This document shows, in pieces, positions 18,338 through 26,061 of a stretch of 64,000 bases of DNA (within the stretch, counting starts at the first letter, position 1; every line of letters starts with the position of its first letter). The stretch is taken from contig NZ_MCAS01000019.1 of the NCBI RefSeq assembly GCF_003610895.1, forward strand, positions 1 through 64,000, written 5' to 3'. Position numbers and translations under genes: made by a program. The DNA is from Paraburkholderia fungorum (GTDB lineage: Bacteria; Pseudomonadota; Gammaproteobacteria; Burkholderiales; Burkholderiaceae). The notes under the pieces were generated by a model, which saw only the letters and a program-made list of their open reading frames with translations, did not search any database and had not been told where the DNA came from.

Positions 18338-19770
18338 GCACGGCACAGGAATCGGCAGGGGGAAGCGGGATCCAGCGTTCGACGCTGCGCACCGCCCTGG
18401 TAGCGGTCGCGATATTCGTTTCGGTATGGATTGTCGCTGTGCTGTACTGGAAGACAACCTATCATCCGCCGACCTGGCGGGACCTGCTGCTATGCGGCGT
18501 GGCATTGCCCATGCTGCTGGTCGTCGGACTCATGCTGGGGCGCAGGACTATCGAGCGGATACGCCAGCCGGAGCGCGTCGTCCAGCCGGCCGTTCAGGCG
18601 CCGAGCGCCGCCTCCAGCGACGACTCCGCGCATCAATGGACCATGGCGTTGCTAGACAGCAGCCTGCGTCTGCCGTCGGGCATCACACCAGAGGAAATCG
18701 GCGACGCTGCCCGCGAAGCAACCGTGGTCACACTGCACCCCGATCTGACGCGCCAGGACGGCGTGAGAATCTTTGCGAGCGGGGTCGCCTCAATCGCGCC
18801 CGCTCGTTTCGACGAAAGTCTGCTGCCGCCCGGCTCGGCAGAGGCGTTGAACGACGAACACCGGCGCGCGATGCTGCTGGCTGCCGAGACGCTCGACGAG
18901 TTGATGGAGCGCCAGGCCGGCGCCGCGAGCGCCTATGCCGACGTCCCGACGCAAGCGCCTGCACTCAAGCTGCATCTGCTATTTCCTGAACGTTGGCAGC
19001 CGGTGGCGGCGACGCTGGCCGCATGGCTCGACGCGCACCTTGCCCGCGAGCCATGGATGCCGCGCATGGAGCGTGTCACCCTGATGTGCGTGGCCGACCC
19101 GGTCGAAGCCCTGGCGATGCTGGACCGACTGAACGAGGTCCTCCGCGAGCAACCGCTCGCGACACGTCACATCGTGCTGGCGCTCGACTCATCGCTCAGC
19201 AGGGCAACGGTCGACTCGCTCGACAATCTCGACCAGCTCTACGGGCAGCAGCGCCCCAACGGGCACGTGCTCGGCGAAGGTGCCTGCGCATTGCTGCTCG
19301 CACATCCTGCCGCGGTGGATGTCGTTCCGGCAGTGCAAGTTCATCGGCTCACCGCGAGCCGCCTTTCTGCTCCCGTCGAACAACCCGACCAACAGCGGGG
19401 AGACGCCGTGATGCAATTACTCGATTCGGCACGCAAGCACACCGTGGCGCCCGAACTGGAGATCGCGGCTTGCGCGTTGGTCAGCGACGCCGACCAACGG
19501 AACAGCCGGCGTGCGGAAATCACGGCTGTGGCCGAACTGGCGTGGCCAGATTCGGACACCAGCGGGCGCTGCCTGCATCTGGGTCTCGCAAACGGCGAGA
19601 GCAGCGCAGTGCTGGCGCTGAGTGCGATTGCGGTGGCCGGCGACCACTGCCTCAGGGAGCAGCAGCCGACTTTCGCCGTCTCGACCAGCGATGCGACTGC
19701 CCGAGGGGTGATGCTTATCAGTCTCCCGCAGGAGCCGGGGGAGCCGGCGAGCGCTCCGATCCCGGTGTGA
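18334..19770 (+). CDS. Membrane-anchored KAS-like (thiolase-fold) pseudoenzyme, PAAR partner
   Basis: The 478-residue protein has two N-terminal membrane segments (about residues 15-38 and 46-66) and a large C-terminal domain. By eye that domain follows the ketoacyl-synthase plan: HVLGEGACALLLA at about residues 311-323 corresponds to the GxVxGEGA segment, and a C-terminal LGLANGESSAVLALSAIAVA corresponds to the GHTLGAAGA segment. The nucleophile region reads CVADPVEAL where synthases have ACASS, and both active-site histidine loops have lost histidine. I infer a non-catalytic scaffold. Its ATG overlaps the PAAR stop, so the two proteins are made together. The paralogue at 21818-23233 also pairs with a PAAR gene and leads into tssF, pointing to a role at the T6SS baseplate or membrane. 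Confidence 0.6.
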   Translation: MSTAQESAGGSGIQRSTLRTALVAVAIFVSVWIVAVLYWKTTYHPPTWRDLLLCGVALPMLLVVGLMLGRRTIERIRQPERVVQPAVQAPSAASSDDSAHQWTMALLDSSLRLPSGITPEEIGDAAREATVVTLHPDLTRQDGVRIFASGVASIAPARFDESLLPPGSAEALNDEHRRAMLLAAETLDELMERQAGAASAYADVPTQAPALKLHLLFPERWQPVAATLAAWLDAHLAREPWMPRMERVTLMCVADPVEALAMLDRLNEVLREQPLATRHIVLALDSSLSRATVDSLDNLDQLYGQQRPNGHVLGEGACALLLAHPAAVDVVPAVQVHRLTASRLSAPVEQPDQQRGDAVMQLLDSARKHTVAPELEIAACALVSDADQRNSRRAEITAVAELAWPDSDTSGRCLHLGLANGESSAVLALSAIAVAGDHCLREQQPTFAVSTSDATARGVMLISLPQEPGEPASAPIPV

Positions 19771-19787
19771 TGCCATGTCCGTGCAGC

Positions 19788-21632
19788 TCACGTCAGAAAC
19801 GCACTGCCGGTGCGGCGCGGGCAGCGCAGCAATTCCTCACCGTCCTTACTGGAAAGCAACACCAGCTGGGTAAAACTATTGCTGGTCACATACAGGCTCA
19901 CGAGTTCGTCCATCACCTTGGCGAAGACATGAACCCCCGTGCCGGCAAAGCAGTCCGGGTCGACGGTCAGGTGAATTTCAATGCCGCGCACCATGCCCGC
20001 GAAGGGCTGACTGGGCACCCATGCTGTCACGACTTGCTGCGTCAGATTCACCACGCCCTCTATCTGACGGACGGAGATCGCGGAGCCCTGAAGATCGTGA
20101 AGTTTAAGCAAGTCTCGAATCGGTTCGGCGCCCCCCGTCAACAGCACGGGGTTAAGCGACAACTGCGAAATCAACCGCCACAGGGCATTGTGTCCGTGCC
20201 TGAAGCGTATCGACCTGGTAGGCCGGTGCAGCAGGGAAATACGCCGGGCGAGCGTTCCGCCCTCCAACGTCAAATCTCCTCCCGGCAAGCCATGGTCGAG
20301 ATGTGCGGGCAGGTCGCGATTGCTGCAGGTGAGCTTGCAATCCAGGGCATTCGGCGGTGGCGCGACTTCGAGATCGCCGTTCACGAAACTCAAGGCCACT
20401 TCCAGACCGGGACTATTGCGCGCCGCCAGATCGTCCCTGTGCAACTTCCAGTAGATCGTATCGCGGGTGGGACGCAGACTGTGCCGCAACGAATAAAGCG
20501 GATCGAATACCGCGACCTTGTCGCCTTGTGCGGTTTGTTTCGTCTGGGTGACGGAGTCGACTGAGTACACCTCGTAAGCGTGTGCAACCTGCTCGTCCAC
20601 CACTAGCGGATACGCTGCTTCGGTCGATGAGGCACTCGCCTGATCGCTGAGTTTGCCGGTTGTCTCGAACAGGTTGACGACCGGCGTGCAACCCAGCAAA
20701 ACATGCTCCGTCGCGAGACTCTGCAGGATGCGCGCCTCGGCAGAATCGGCCAGGATATCTTTCAGCAGTACATGCAAGGTGAACTGTCTGCCACCTAAAC
20801 GACCGGCCTGACGGAGATCGCAATCGAAGAAGCCGAACTTTTCCGGGTAAGCAAAATATTCGCTGAGCAGCAGATAGGCCGGATCCGACGTTTCCGGATA
20901 CGGTACCAGCGCGTCGGTGCGAGTCATTCCGGCTGCGGAGAAGGGGAAGCGGTCGAGGGCGATCCAGCGTCCGCTCTGTCCGGGCTCCACATAGGCACAC
21001 AAGGCACGCATCGACAGCGCATCGCGAAGCGCTGCCGTAAATTGCGGCTCGCCCTGCGTGTATAGGCGGACCGAATCTAACTGCAGTTCCGCTGCCGAAG
21101 CATGGCCTGACTGAATCGCGAAGGTCAGCGAAATCTGCGCGCTGGCCCCGGCTGGCGCACGGGAGAGGCTCGGCACCTGCGCGATGGCGTGAAAGCGTGC
21201 TCCGGTCAATTGCAATGGCGACAATGTCACATCGTACGCAGTCCGGAAGAATACTTTCGTTCCACGCACGGGGCGGCTGTAGAGTTCCGTACCGCGCGGG
21301 ATAGTAACTGACGAGGACATTTGCGCCGCCCGGCTGCTGTCCACGTCGAAGCAGGCGATGGAGCACGAGGGGAACGGGCGCAAGTAGTGCGGATACAACG
21401 TCCCGATCAATGCTTTCGTGAACTCGGGGTAGTCATCTTCGATATTTTTCGCCGCGCGTGCCGCCAGCAACGCGAACGTTTCAAACAGGCGCTCTGCGTG
21501 AGGATCTTCGCTCGCGCTATCCCCCCTGAGGGCGAGACGCGTGGCGATCTTGGGGTAACGCTCCGCGAACTCGCGTGCCTGCTCGCGCAAGAGGGCAAGC
21601 TCCCGCTCGTAATAGCGCACCAGGTCATCCAT
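19788..21632 (-). CDS. tssF: T6SS baseplate subunit TssF (VasA/ImpG)
   Basis: The 614-residue protein matches TssF in length and in its opening MDDLVRYYERELALLREQAR and FAERYPKIATRLAL. Other family features are EDPHAERLFETFALLAARAA and the segment YPHYLRPFPSCSIACFDVD. TssF forms the baseplate wedge with TssG, TssE and TssK around the VgrG spike. Here it stands alone: none of its usual partners is in the window. The KAS-like gene at 21818-23233 lies immediately upstream on the same strand, with a small open frame packed between. GAGAGA precedes the start. The gene looks intact, with no frameshift. It could be a second tssF serving the spikes of this island or a leftover of a deleted cluster. 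Confidence 0.9.
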   Translation of the reverse strand: MDDLVRYYERELALLREQAREFAERYPKIATRLALRGDSASEDPHAERLFETFALLAARAAKNIEDDYPEFTKALIGTLYPHYLRPFPSCSIACFDVDSSRAAQMSSSVTIPRGTELYSRPVRGTKVFFRTAYDVTLSPLQLTGARFHAIAQVPSLSRAPAGASAQISLTFAIQSGHASAAELQLDSVRLYTQGEPQFTAALRDALSMRALCAYVEPGQSGRWIALDRFPFSAAGMTRTDALVPYPETSDPAYLLLSEYFAYPEKFGFFDCDLRQAGRLGGRQFTLHVLLKDILADSAEARILQSLATEHVLLGCTPVVNLFETTGKLSDQASASSTEAAYPLVVDEQVAHAYEVYSVDSVTQTKQTAQGDKVAVFDPLYSLRHSLRPTRDTIYWKLHRDDLAARNSPGLEVALSFVNGDLEVAPPPNALDCKLTCSNRDLPAHLDHGLPGGDLTLEGGTLARRISLLHRPTRSIRFRHGHNALWRLISQLSLNPVLLTGGAEPIRDLLKLHDLQGSAISVRQIEGVVNLTQQVVTAWVPSQPFAGMVRGIEIHLTVDPDCFAGTGVHVFAKVMDELVSLYVTSNSFTQLVLLSSKDGEELLRCPRRTGSAFLT

Positions 21633-21635
21633 GAG

Positions 21636-21821
21636 TCATTCTCTCGCAGGTAGTACGACGGCAGCCCGCCGGGGACAGAACAAGAATTCGTTATGGCGTG
21701 CGAAAACCTGGAGCTTGGCACGCTTGAGCCGACTGGCCCGCGTCATATCGCTCGCGCAGGATACGGGAACCATACGAACCCGGCTGCCAGTCCACGGCCT
21801 GGCTTGTGTGGATGTGCTCAT
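21636..21821 (-). CDS. Possible 61-residue protein coupled between KAS-like gene and tssF
   Basis: An ATG at 21821 overlaps the stop of the KAS-like gene (ATGA), and the frame ends at a TGA three bases before the tssF start. The product (MSTSTQARPWTGSRVRMVPV...) is basic and resembles nothing I know; it is too short and too different to be TssE. The tight packing is the only support. It may instead be a chance frame in a 185-base spacer. Confidence 0.25.
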   Translation of the reverse strand: MSTSTQARPWTGSRVRMVPVSCASDMTRASRLKRAKLQVFARHNEFLFCPRRAAVVLPARE

Positions 21822-23233
21822 GCGGCGGCACCCGTAACCGCCTCGGTCTGCGCGTCCGCCGGCACCGTCCAGGGTGGGCTGACCAGCACCACGGCTCGCG
21901 CCAGCGGGTCGGCGAGCGAAACCGCAAAAGTCGGTTGCAACGCGTTGAGGCTATGGGCCGCGGCGATTGCGAGCGCGCTCAGCGCCAGTACGGCGCCGCT
22001 TTCCCCATTGGCAAGGCCAAGGTGCTGGCACCGGCTCTCCGCATCCGAACCGGGCCAGACCGACTCGGCCACGCCGGTAATCTCGGTGCGCCGGCTAGTG
22101 CGCTGACTGGCGTCGCTGACCAGCGCGCAGGCCTTCATCTCCAGACCAGGCGCCGCCGTTTGCGTGCGCGCACTATCGAGTAGACGCATCGTCGTGTCGT
22201 CGCGCGCTGGCGCCGGTTCGTCGGCGGAAGACAAACGCTCGGCCGCACGCATGCGATGAACTCGCGCAACCGGCAACGCGGCGTTTTCGCCTTGAAGCGC
22301 GAGCAGTAGAGCGCAAGCACCTTCGCCAGGAACATGGCCGTCCGGGCGATTGCGACCGTAAAGCCGGTCGGTGCGTTCGAGAATGGCCACCTCGTCCTCG
22401 CCCAGCCACGAGTCGCAGGCCAGCACGATATGACGGGTCGGCGACGATTCGCGATTGAGCGACACGTTCAGATCGTCTACTACAGCCAAGGCCTGAACCG
22501 GATTGGCGACAAACGTCACGCGCGCGCGCGTGGTACCTGGCGACCAGGGTTCGCGAGCCAGGTGCGCATCTAACCAGGCCGCGAGGATGGGCGCCTCGCG
22601 CTGCCAGCGCTCGGGCAGCAGCAGATGAAACTCGAAGGGTGCGACGTCCGGGTGCGTGTCTTCAAGACCGGCAAGGGTCACCGCGGCATGGCGTTCCATC
22701 AGATCGTCGAGCGCCTCGCCTGCCAGCATCAGCGCGCGCCTGTGCTGGTCGCCAAGGTCCGCGGCGGTGCCGTCAGGGAGCAGGCTCTCATCGAAATCGC
22801 CTGGCGAAACCGAGGCGACGTTGCTTGCAAAAATAGGTGTCTGGTCGGCCCGCTTCAGTTCGGCATGCAATCCGACCAGTTGCTGTTGCCTTGCCAGCGT
22901 GCCAATTTCTTCCGAGGTGGTGCCCGCGGGTACGAGCAAGCTGCTGTCGAGCAAGGCCAGCGTCCATGTCGACGAATCGTCGCCGGCCATGGAGGCGGCG
23001 GTAGCCGTTATCGCGGGCGTGCCGGGTGTGGCTGTCCGCGTCAGAGCGATGCTCCTGCGCACGCCGATAAAACTGGCGATCAACAACACCGGCAGTGCGA
23101 TGCCCACCAGCAGCAAATCTTGCCCGTCAGGCACCCGAGCGATCGACCTCCAGTAAAACAGGGCGCCCCCCCACACCAGGACGAACACCGCAGCCACAGC
23201 GGCCATGTTGCGTAATGTCGAACGCTGGCTCAT
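21818..23233 (-). CDS. Membrane-anchored KAS-like (thiolase-fold) pseudoenzyme upstream of tssF
   Basis: The 471-residue protein is a full-length paralogue of the one at 18334-19770. It has two N-terminal membrane segments (about residues 7-28 and 36-57). HVPGEGACALLLA matches the ketoacyl-synthase GEGA segment and HLGLANGESGAVLALSALAI the C-terminal glycine-rich loop. The nucleophile position reads FVANPVQAL, so the cysteine is absent. A broken PAAR gene lies just upstream (23263-23448) in the order seen in the intact pair, and tssF follows downstream. Membrane anchoring plus neighbours suggests a T6SS assembly role. The KAS relationship is my own motif reading and should be tested by structure-based search. 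Confidence 0.6.
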   Translation of the reverse strand: MSQRSTLRNMAAVAAVFVLVWGGALFYWRSIARVPDGQDLLLVGIALPVLLIASFIGVRRSIALTRTATPGTPAITATAASMAGDDSSTWTLALLDSSLLVPAGTTSEEIGTLARQQQLVGLHAELKRADQTPIFASNVASVSPGDFDESLLPDGTAADLGDQHRRALMLAGEALDDLMERHAAVTLAGLEDTHPDVAPFEFHLLLPERWQREAPILAAWLDAHLAREPWSPGTTRARVTFVANPVQALAVVDDLNVSLNRESSPTRHIVLACDSWLGEDEVAILERTDRLYGRNRPDGHVPGEGACALLLALQGENAALPVARVHRMRAAERLSSADEPAPARDDTTMRLLDSARTQTAAPGLEMKACALVSDASQRTSRRTEITGVAESVWPGSDAESRCQHLGLANGESGAVLALSALAIAAAHSLNALQPTFAVSLADPLARAVVLVSPPWTVPADAQTEAVTGAAA

Positions 23234-23262
23234 GCATTTTCCCCGTTTATCGTTCTTTTATT

Positions 23263-23448
23263 TTAAGCCTGCGCCTTCAATAGCAACCGTATCGTCGCCG
23301 TCCGCATGTGATTAGGGCGGTGAATGGGACGTTTGACTTTCTTATTGCGCGCAATACCTTTGCCGGCGGTCGCCGCAATTGTGAAGGCGTTAGTAGCCGT
23401 GCCGTCGTGACTGTGTTTGTCGCCTAATACGATAAATGGACGTGTCAT
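23263..23448 (-). pseudogene. Frameshifted, truncated PAAR gene
   Basis: The product starts MTRPFIVLGDKHSH, identical to the opening of the intact PAAR protein at 18077-18337, and a strong GGAGG lies before its ATG at 23448. After RPNH the frame is shifted. Reading the next bases one position over gives ADGDDTVAIEGAG, which matches the intact protein's ADGDDTAIIENEGA. The downstream third, including the DGYKTACGATL end, is missing. The cysteine of the CPIHGPNH segment is also changed (reads RPIHRPNH). It therefore cannot make a normal spike tip. It lies upstream of the KAS-like gene at 21818-23233, mirroring the intact PAAR/KAS-like pair. Confidence 0.8.
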
Positions 23449-23691
23449 TACCGGTCCTCCCCGCGGGCAGCAATAGTAAATGAACCGGGCGAAACTCGAC
23501 AGGCTGCGCCACCGTATTCCTATGGTAAATTCCATCGCAGATTCTACTGAGGATTAGCGCGGATTTCATCCGAATACGCTGCGATCCGGCTGAATCTCAC
23601 GGCAATTAGCGAGTAAATATTTCCGCAACTGGACCATCCGTTGCCGCATCGCAGGTAAATAAAACACGCTCGAATAGGTAATGGGACTCGT

Positions 23692-24057
23692 ATGGACGCT
23701 ATTTCCCAGTTAACAGTCAGGCAGCTAACAACATTATCCAGTGCAAACCGCCCTTATTCGCTCGAAGGGCCGGACTCGATTTCACCGCACCTGGCCGAAC
23801 GCGGGGGCGGCTGCAGCATGTCACGCACGGCCTCGTCCGGCCTGGCGCCGCGGATCATCCGCGCCGAGTGGCAACGACAAGCCTGCGGTGGTACGAATCC
23901 ACTGTCGGCCGAATTCCTCGTGACTCGTATGCAGCAAGCATTTGTCGGCCCGGATCAGATGCAAATGCCTCTTCCTCAATTTTCAGAAAACGTCCGTGTC
24001 GAGCGTCTGTTGCTTGCGATGCAATCGGATAGCCCTGTGGCAACCAGGCTCGCGTGA
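23692..24057 (+). pseudogene. Collapsed vgrG: N- and C-terminal ends joined, core deleted
   Basis: The 121-codon frame begins with a VgrG-like N-terminus (RQLTTLSSANRPYSLEG, compare FTSMFSTFNRLYSLEG of the VgrG at 17623). It ends with a VgrG-like C-terminus (QQAFVGPDQMQMPLPQFSENV, compare HSFEGPNQLDTQLPNFPDKV). About 800 codons of gp27, OB and DUF2345 core are absent, and the middle 45 residues match no VgrG part. The frame remains open and its stop overlaps the GTG start of the DUF4123 gene, so it may be kept as a translation leader for the lipase operon. It cannot be a spike protein. Confidence 0.8.
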
Positions 24058-24893
24058 TCGTGAACGCTACCGATTGGATTGATCCATATCCGGACGATGC
24101 GCTGGAGCAGTTGCGCAATGCGTTCAACAAAGCGCCGTTGGGCAATGGTCGGTACTACGCACTGTTCGATATGGGCTTCCTGCCGTCATTGCGTGATGAA
24201 CTGCCGCCGCTGAGTTTGGGCAGTACCGTCGTGACGCTTTACGAGGGCATGTACGAAGGCGAAAACCTTATGCAGATATCGCCTTGTCTCATGCCGTTAC
24301 CCGAGCAGCCGGAGCAACGCGATGCGCTTTGTTCGGCGCTGCTGCAGCGAACCAATGGGCAGCCGATGTTCAGTCTGTTGCGCACGACGACGTATCGGCT
24401 CGCGGAGTTGGCGGCGCATCTGCGTCGGCAACTGGAAGCGCGGACCGAAGACGGTGAAGCTTTTCTTGTGCGTTTTGCCGATACGCGATGCCTGCCTGTG
24501 TGGACCGATGTGTTGACTGCGGCTCAGCGCGCGCGTTTTTTTGCCGGGATCGACGGGTGGTGGTTTTTTGATCGCCGGGGAGCGCTGGTACCGGTTGAGG
24601 CGCTGGCTTCTGTCCCTGGTGGTGAGCAATCGCATGACTGGGTTATCGCTGACGAAAAACCCTACCAGGTGGACGCGTCGCAATTGGAGCCGCTCAAGCT
24701 GGCGGCGAAAGTCGACACGCTGATTTTTCATATTCGACAGCGGCCGGAGAGTTTCGGACAGTTGACGGCGTCGCCGTCGCAAGTCCATGAATGTGTCAGC
24801 GCGGCAATGGCCGGTGAACTGCCGTCGCCCGCGGCCGCTTCGCGAGTCGCTTTGGAGGCGCTCGAGGCGGCTGGATTTCTGGCCGAGGTTTGA
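24054..24893 (+). CDS. DUF4123 T6SS adaptor for the Tle1-type lipase
   Basis: This 279-residue DUF4123-type protein starts at a GTG inside the stop of the vgrG remnant (GTGA overlap). The opening YYALFDMGFLPSL segment (about residues 34-46) and the later PVWTDVLTAAQRARFFAGIDGWW-type region (about residues 150-172) fit the family core of adaptors that link an effector to VgrG. The order adaptor, three DUF3304 genes, lipase supports a role in loading the lipase. Because the adjacent vgrG is destroyed, the adaptor would have to use another VgrG, such as one of the three intact ones on the minus strand. Confidence 0.78.
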   Translation: MIVNATDWIDPYPDDALEQLRNAFNKAPLGNGRYYALFDMGFLPSLRDELPPLSLGSTVVTLYEGMYEGENLMQISPCLMPLPEQPEQRDALCSALLQRTNGQPMFSLLRTTTYRLAELAAHLRRQLEARTEDGEAFLVRFADTRCLPVWTDVLTAAQRARFFAGIDGWWFFDRRGALVPVEALASVPGGEQSHDWVIADEKPYQVDASQLEPLKLAAKVDTLIFHIRQRPESFGQLTASPSQVHECVSAAMAGELPSPAAASRVALEALEAAGFLAEV

Positions 24894-25495
24894 ACGTGGA
24901 GCACGCGTTGGGTGCGGGGCGGTTTGCGGTGGTGAGAGCGGCTGCCTGGTTCGGGTTGGTTGTGGTTTTGCGATTCGTGGTCGTGGGGTGTTCGAGGGGG
25001 ACGGGATCGGATTCGGGAACAGTTGCAGTTTCGGCGGAACACGAGCCGATGGGGCTCAACCTAAATGGGTTGAATTACACGGAAGTTCCGATCGGGGATT
25101 TTTACGTTAACGGAACTTGGGGTGCGGCGATTCCTGCTCGTATTGGGAGTTGGGGAAGCAAGGTCATCTGCTGCGTTTCACTGCCTCACGAATGGCATCC
25201 TGGGTTGATGGTCATGGTGCAGTGGCAAGACGACAACTTGTATAAGAAGGATCCGGATGCTATGGCGCACCGGGAGGTACCTGTCGAGAAGTATGAGTAC
25301 TTCTCGGACGGCTTTTTGTGGGTGCTGTTTTTTCCCAATGACAAGATCAGGGTTTACGCATCGCAGTGGGGGCCGGGGTCGCCTAATTTTCCGGAGGGTC
25401 TGCAAGAGCCGGGGGAGTCCTGCCCTGAGCACTTCACGCTGAAGAATAGTGATCCGCGTTGTCCTGCACCAGACAAGAGGATGAAGCCGTCATGA
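24890..25495 (+). CDS. DUF3304 lipoprotein, candidate Tle1 immunity protein (copy 1)
   Basis: This 201-residue protein starts at a TTG overlapping the DUF4123 stop (TTGA); a GTG at 24896 is an alternative. The hydrophobic leader ends in VVVGC, a plausible lipobox, so the mature protein would be an outer- or inner-membrane lipoprotein. The conserved body runs GLNYTEVPIGDFYVNGTWGA to EYFSDGFLWVLFFPNDKI and is shared with the next two genes. DUF3304 proteins recur beside Tle1 lipases and are taken as their immunity proteins; function here is by that association. Its leader differs most from the other copies, while the body stays close. Confidence 0.75.
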   Translation: MNVEHALGAGRFAVVRAAAWFGLVVVLRFVVVGCSRGTGSDSGTVAVSAEHEPMGLNLNGLNYTEVPIGDFYVNGTWGAAIPARIGSWGSKVICCVSLPHEWHPGLMVMVQWQDDNLYKKDPDAMAHREVPVEKYEYFSDGFLWVLFFPNDKIRVYASQWGPGSPNFPEGLQEPGESCPEHFTLKNSDPRCPAPDKRMKPS

Positions 25496-26061
25496 ATCTC
25501 CGCGTGGTGATGCGTGACATCGCTCGATGGCTGGTTCCGTTGATAGTTGCATCGCTGGCTATCTCGGCATGCTCGAGAACGACCGATTCGTCGGAGACGA
25601 AAGTGGAAGACGAGACGATGGGTTTGAAGCTTGTAGGCTTGAACTACACGGAGATACCGATTGGAGATTTCTATACGGATGGTACGTGGGGAGCAGCTAT
25701 TCCCAGCCGCATAGGTAGCTGGAGTGGCACGATTATCTGTTGTGTTTCGTTACCGAAGAAGTGGCATCCTGGATTGACCGTCACCGTGCAATGGCAGGAT
25801 GACAATCTGTACAAGAAAAATCCGAATGCGTTGGCGGACCGTGTGGTGCCTGTTGAGCACTATGAATATTTCTCGGATGGATTTTTATGGGTACTATTTT
25901 TCCCCAATGACAAGATTAGGGTTTATGCATCGCAATGGGGGCCGGGTTCACCTAATTTCCCCGAGGGCCTGCAAGAGCCGGGGGAGTCATGCCCCGATCA
26001 TTTCACTTTAAAAAATAGTGATCCGCGCTGCCCGACACCTGATAAGAGAATGAAGTCATGA
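25492..26061 (+). CDS. DUF3304 lipoprotein, candidate Tle1 immunity protein (copy 2)
   Basis: The 189-residue protein begins MNLRVVMRDIARWLVPLIV with lipobox AISAC, so it is a predicted lipoprotein. The start at 25492 overlaps the previous stop (ATGA); an upstream in-frame ATG at 25459 lies within the preceding gene and is less likely. The domain is the same as in the flanking copies. Its last 70 or so bases of domain-coding sequence (25961-26031) are identical to those of copy 3, whereas the leaders differ. Three copies in a row could widen or strengthen protection of the periplasm against the lipase. Confidence 0.78.
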   Translation: MNLRVVMRDIARWLVPLIVASLAISACSRTTDSSETKVEDETMGLKLVGLNYTEIPIGDFYTDGTWGAAIPSRIGSWSGTIICCVSLPKKWHPGLTVTVQWQDDNLYKKNPNALADRVVPVEHYEYFSDGFLWVLFFPNDKIRVYASQWGPGSPNFPEGLQEPGESCPDHFTLKNSDPRCPTPDKRMKS

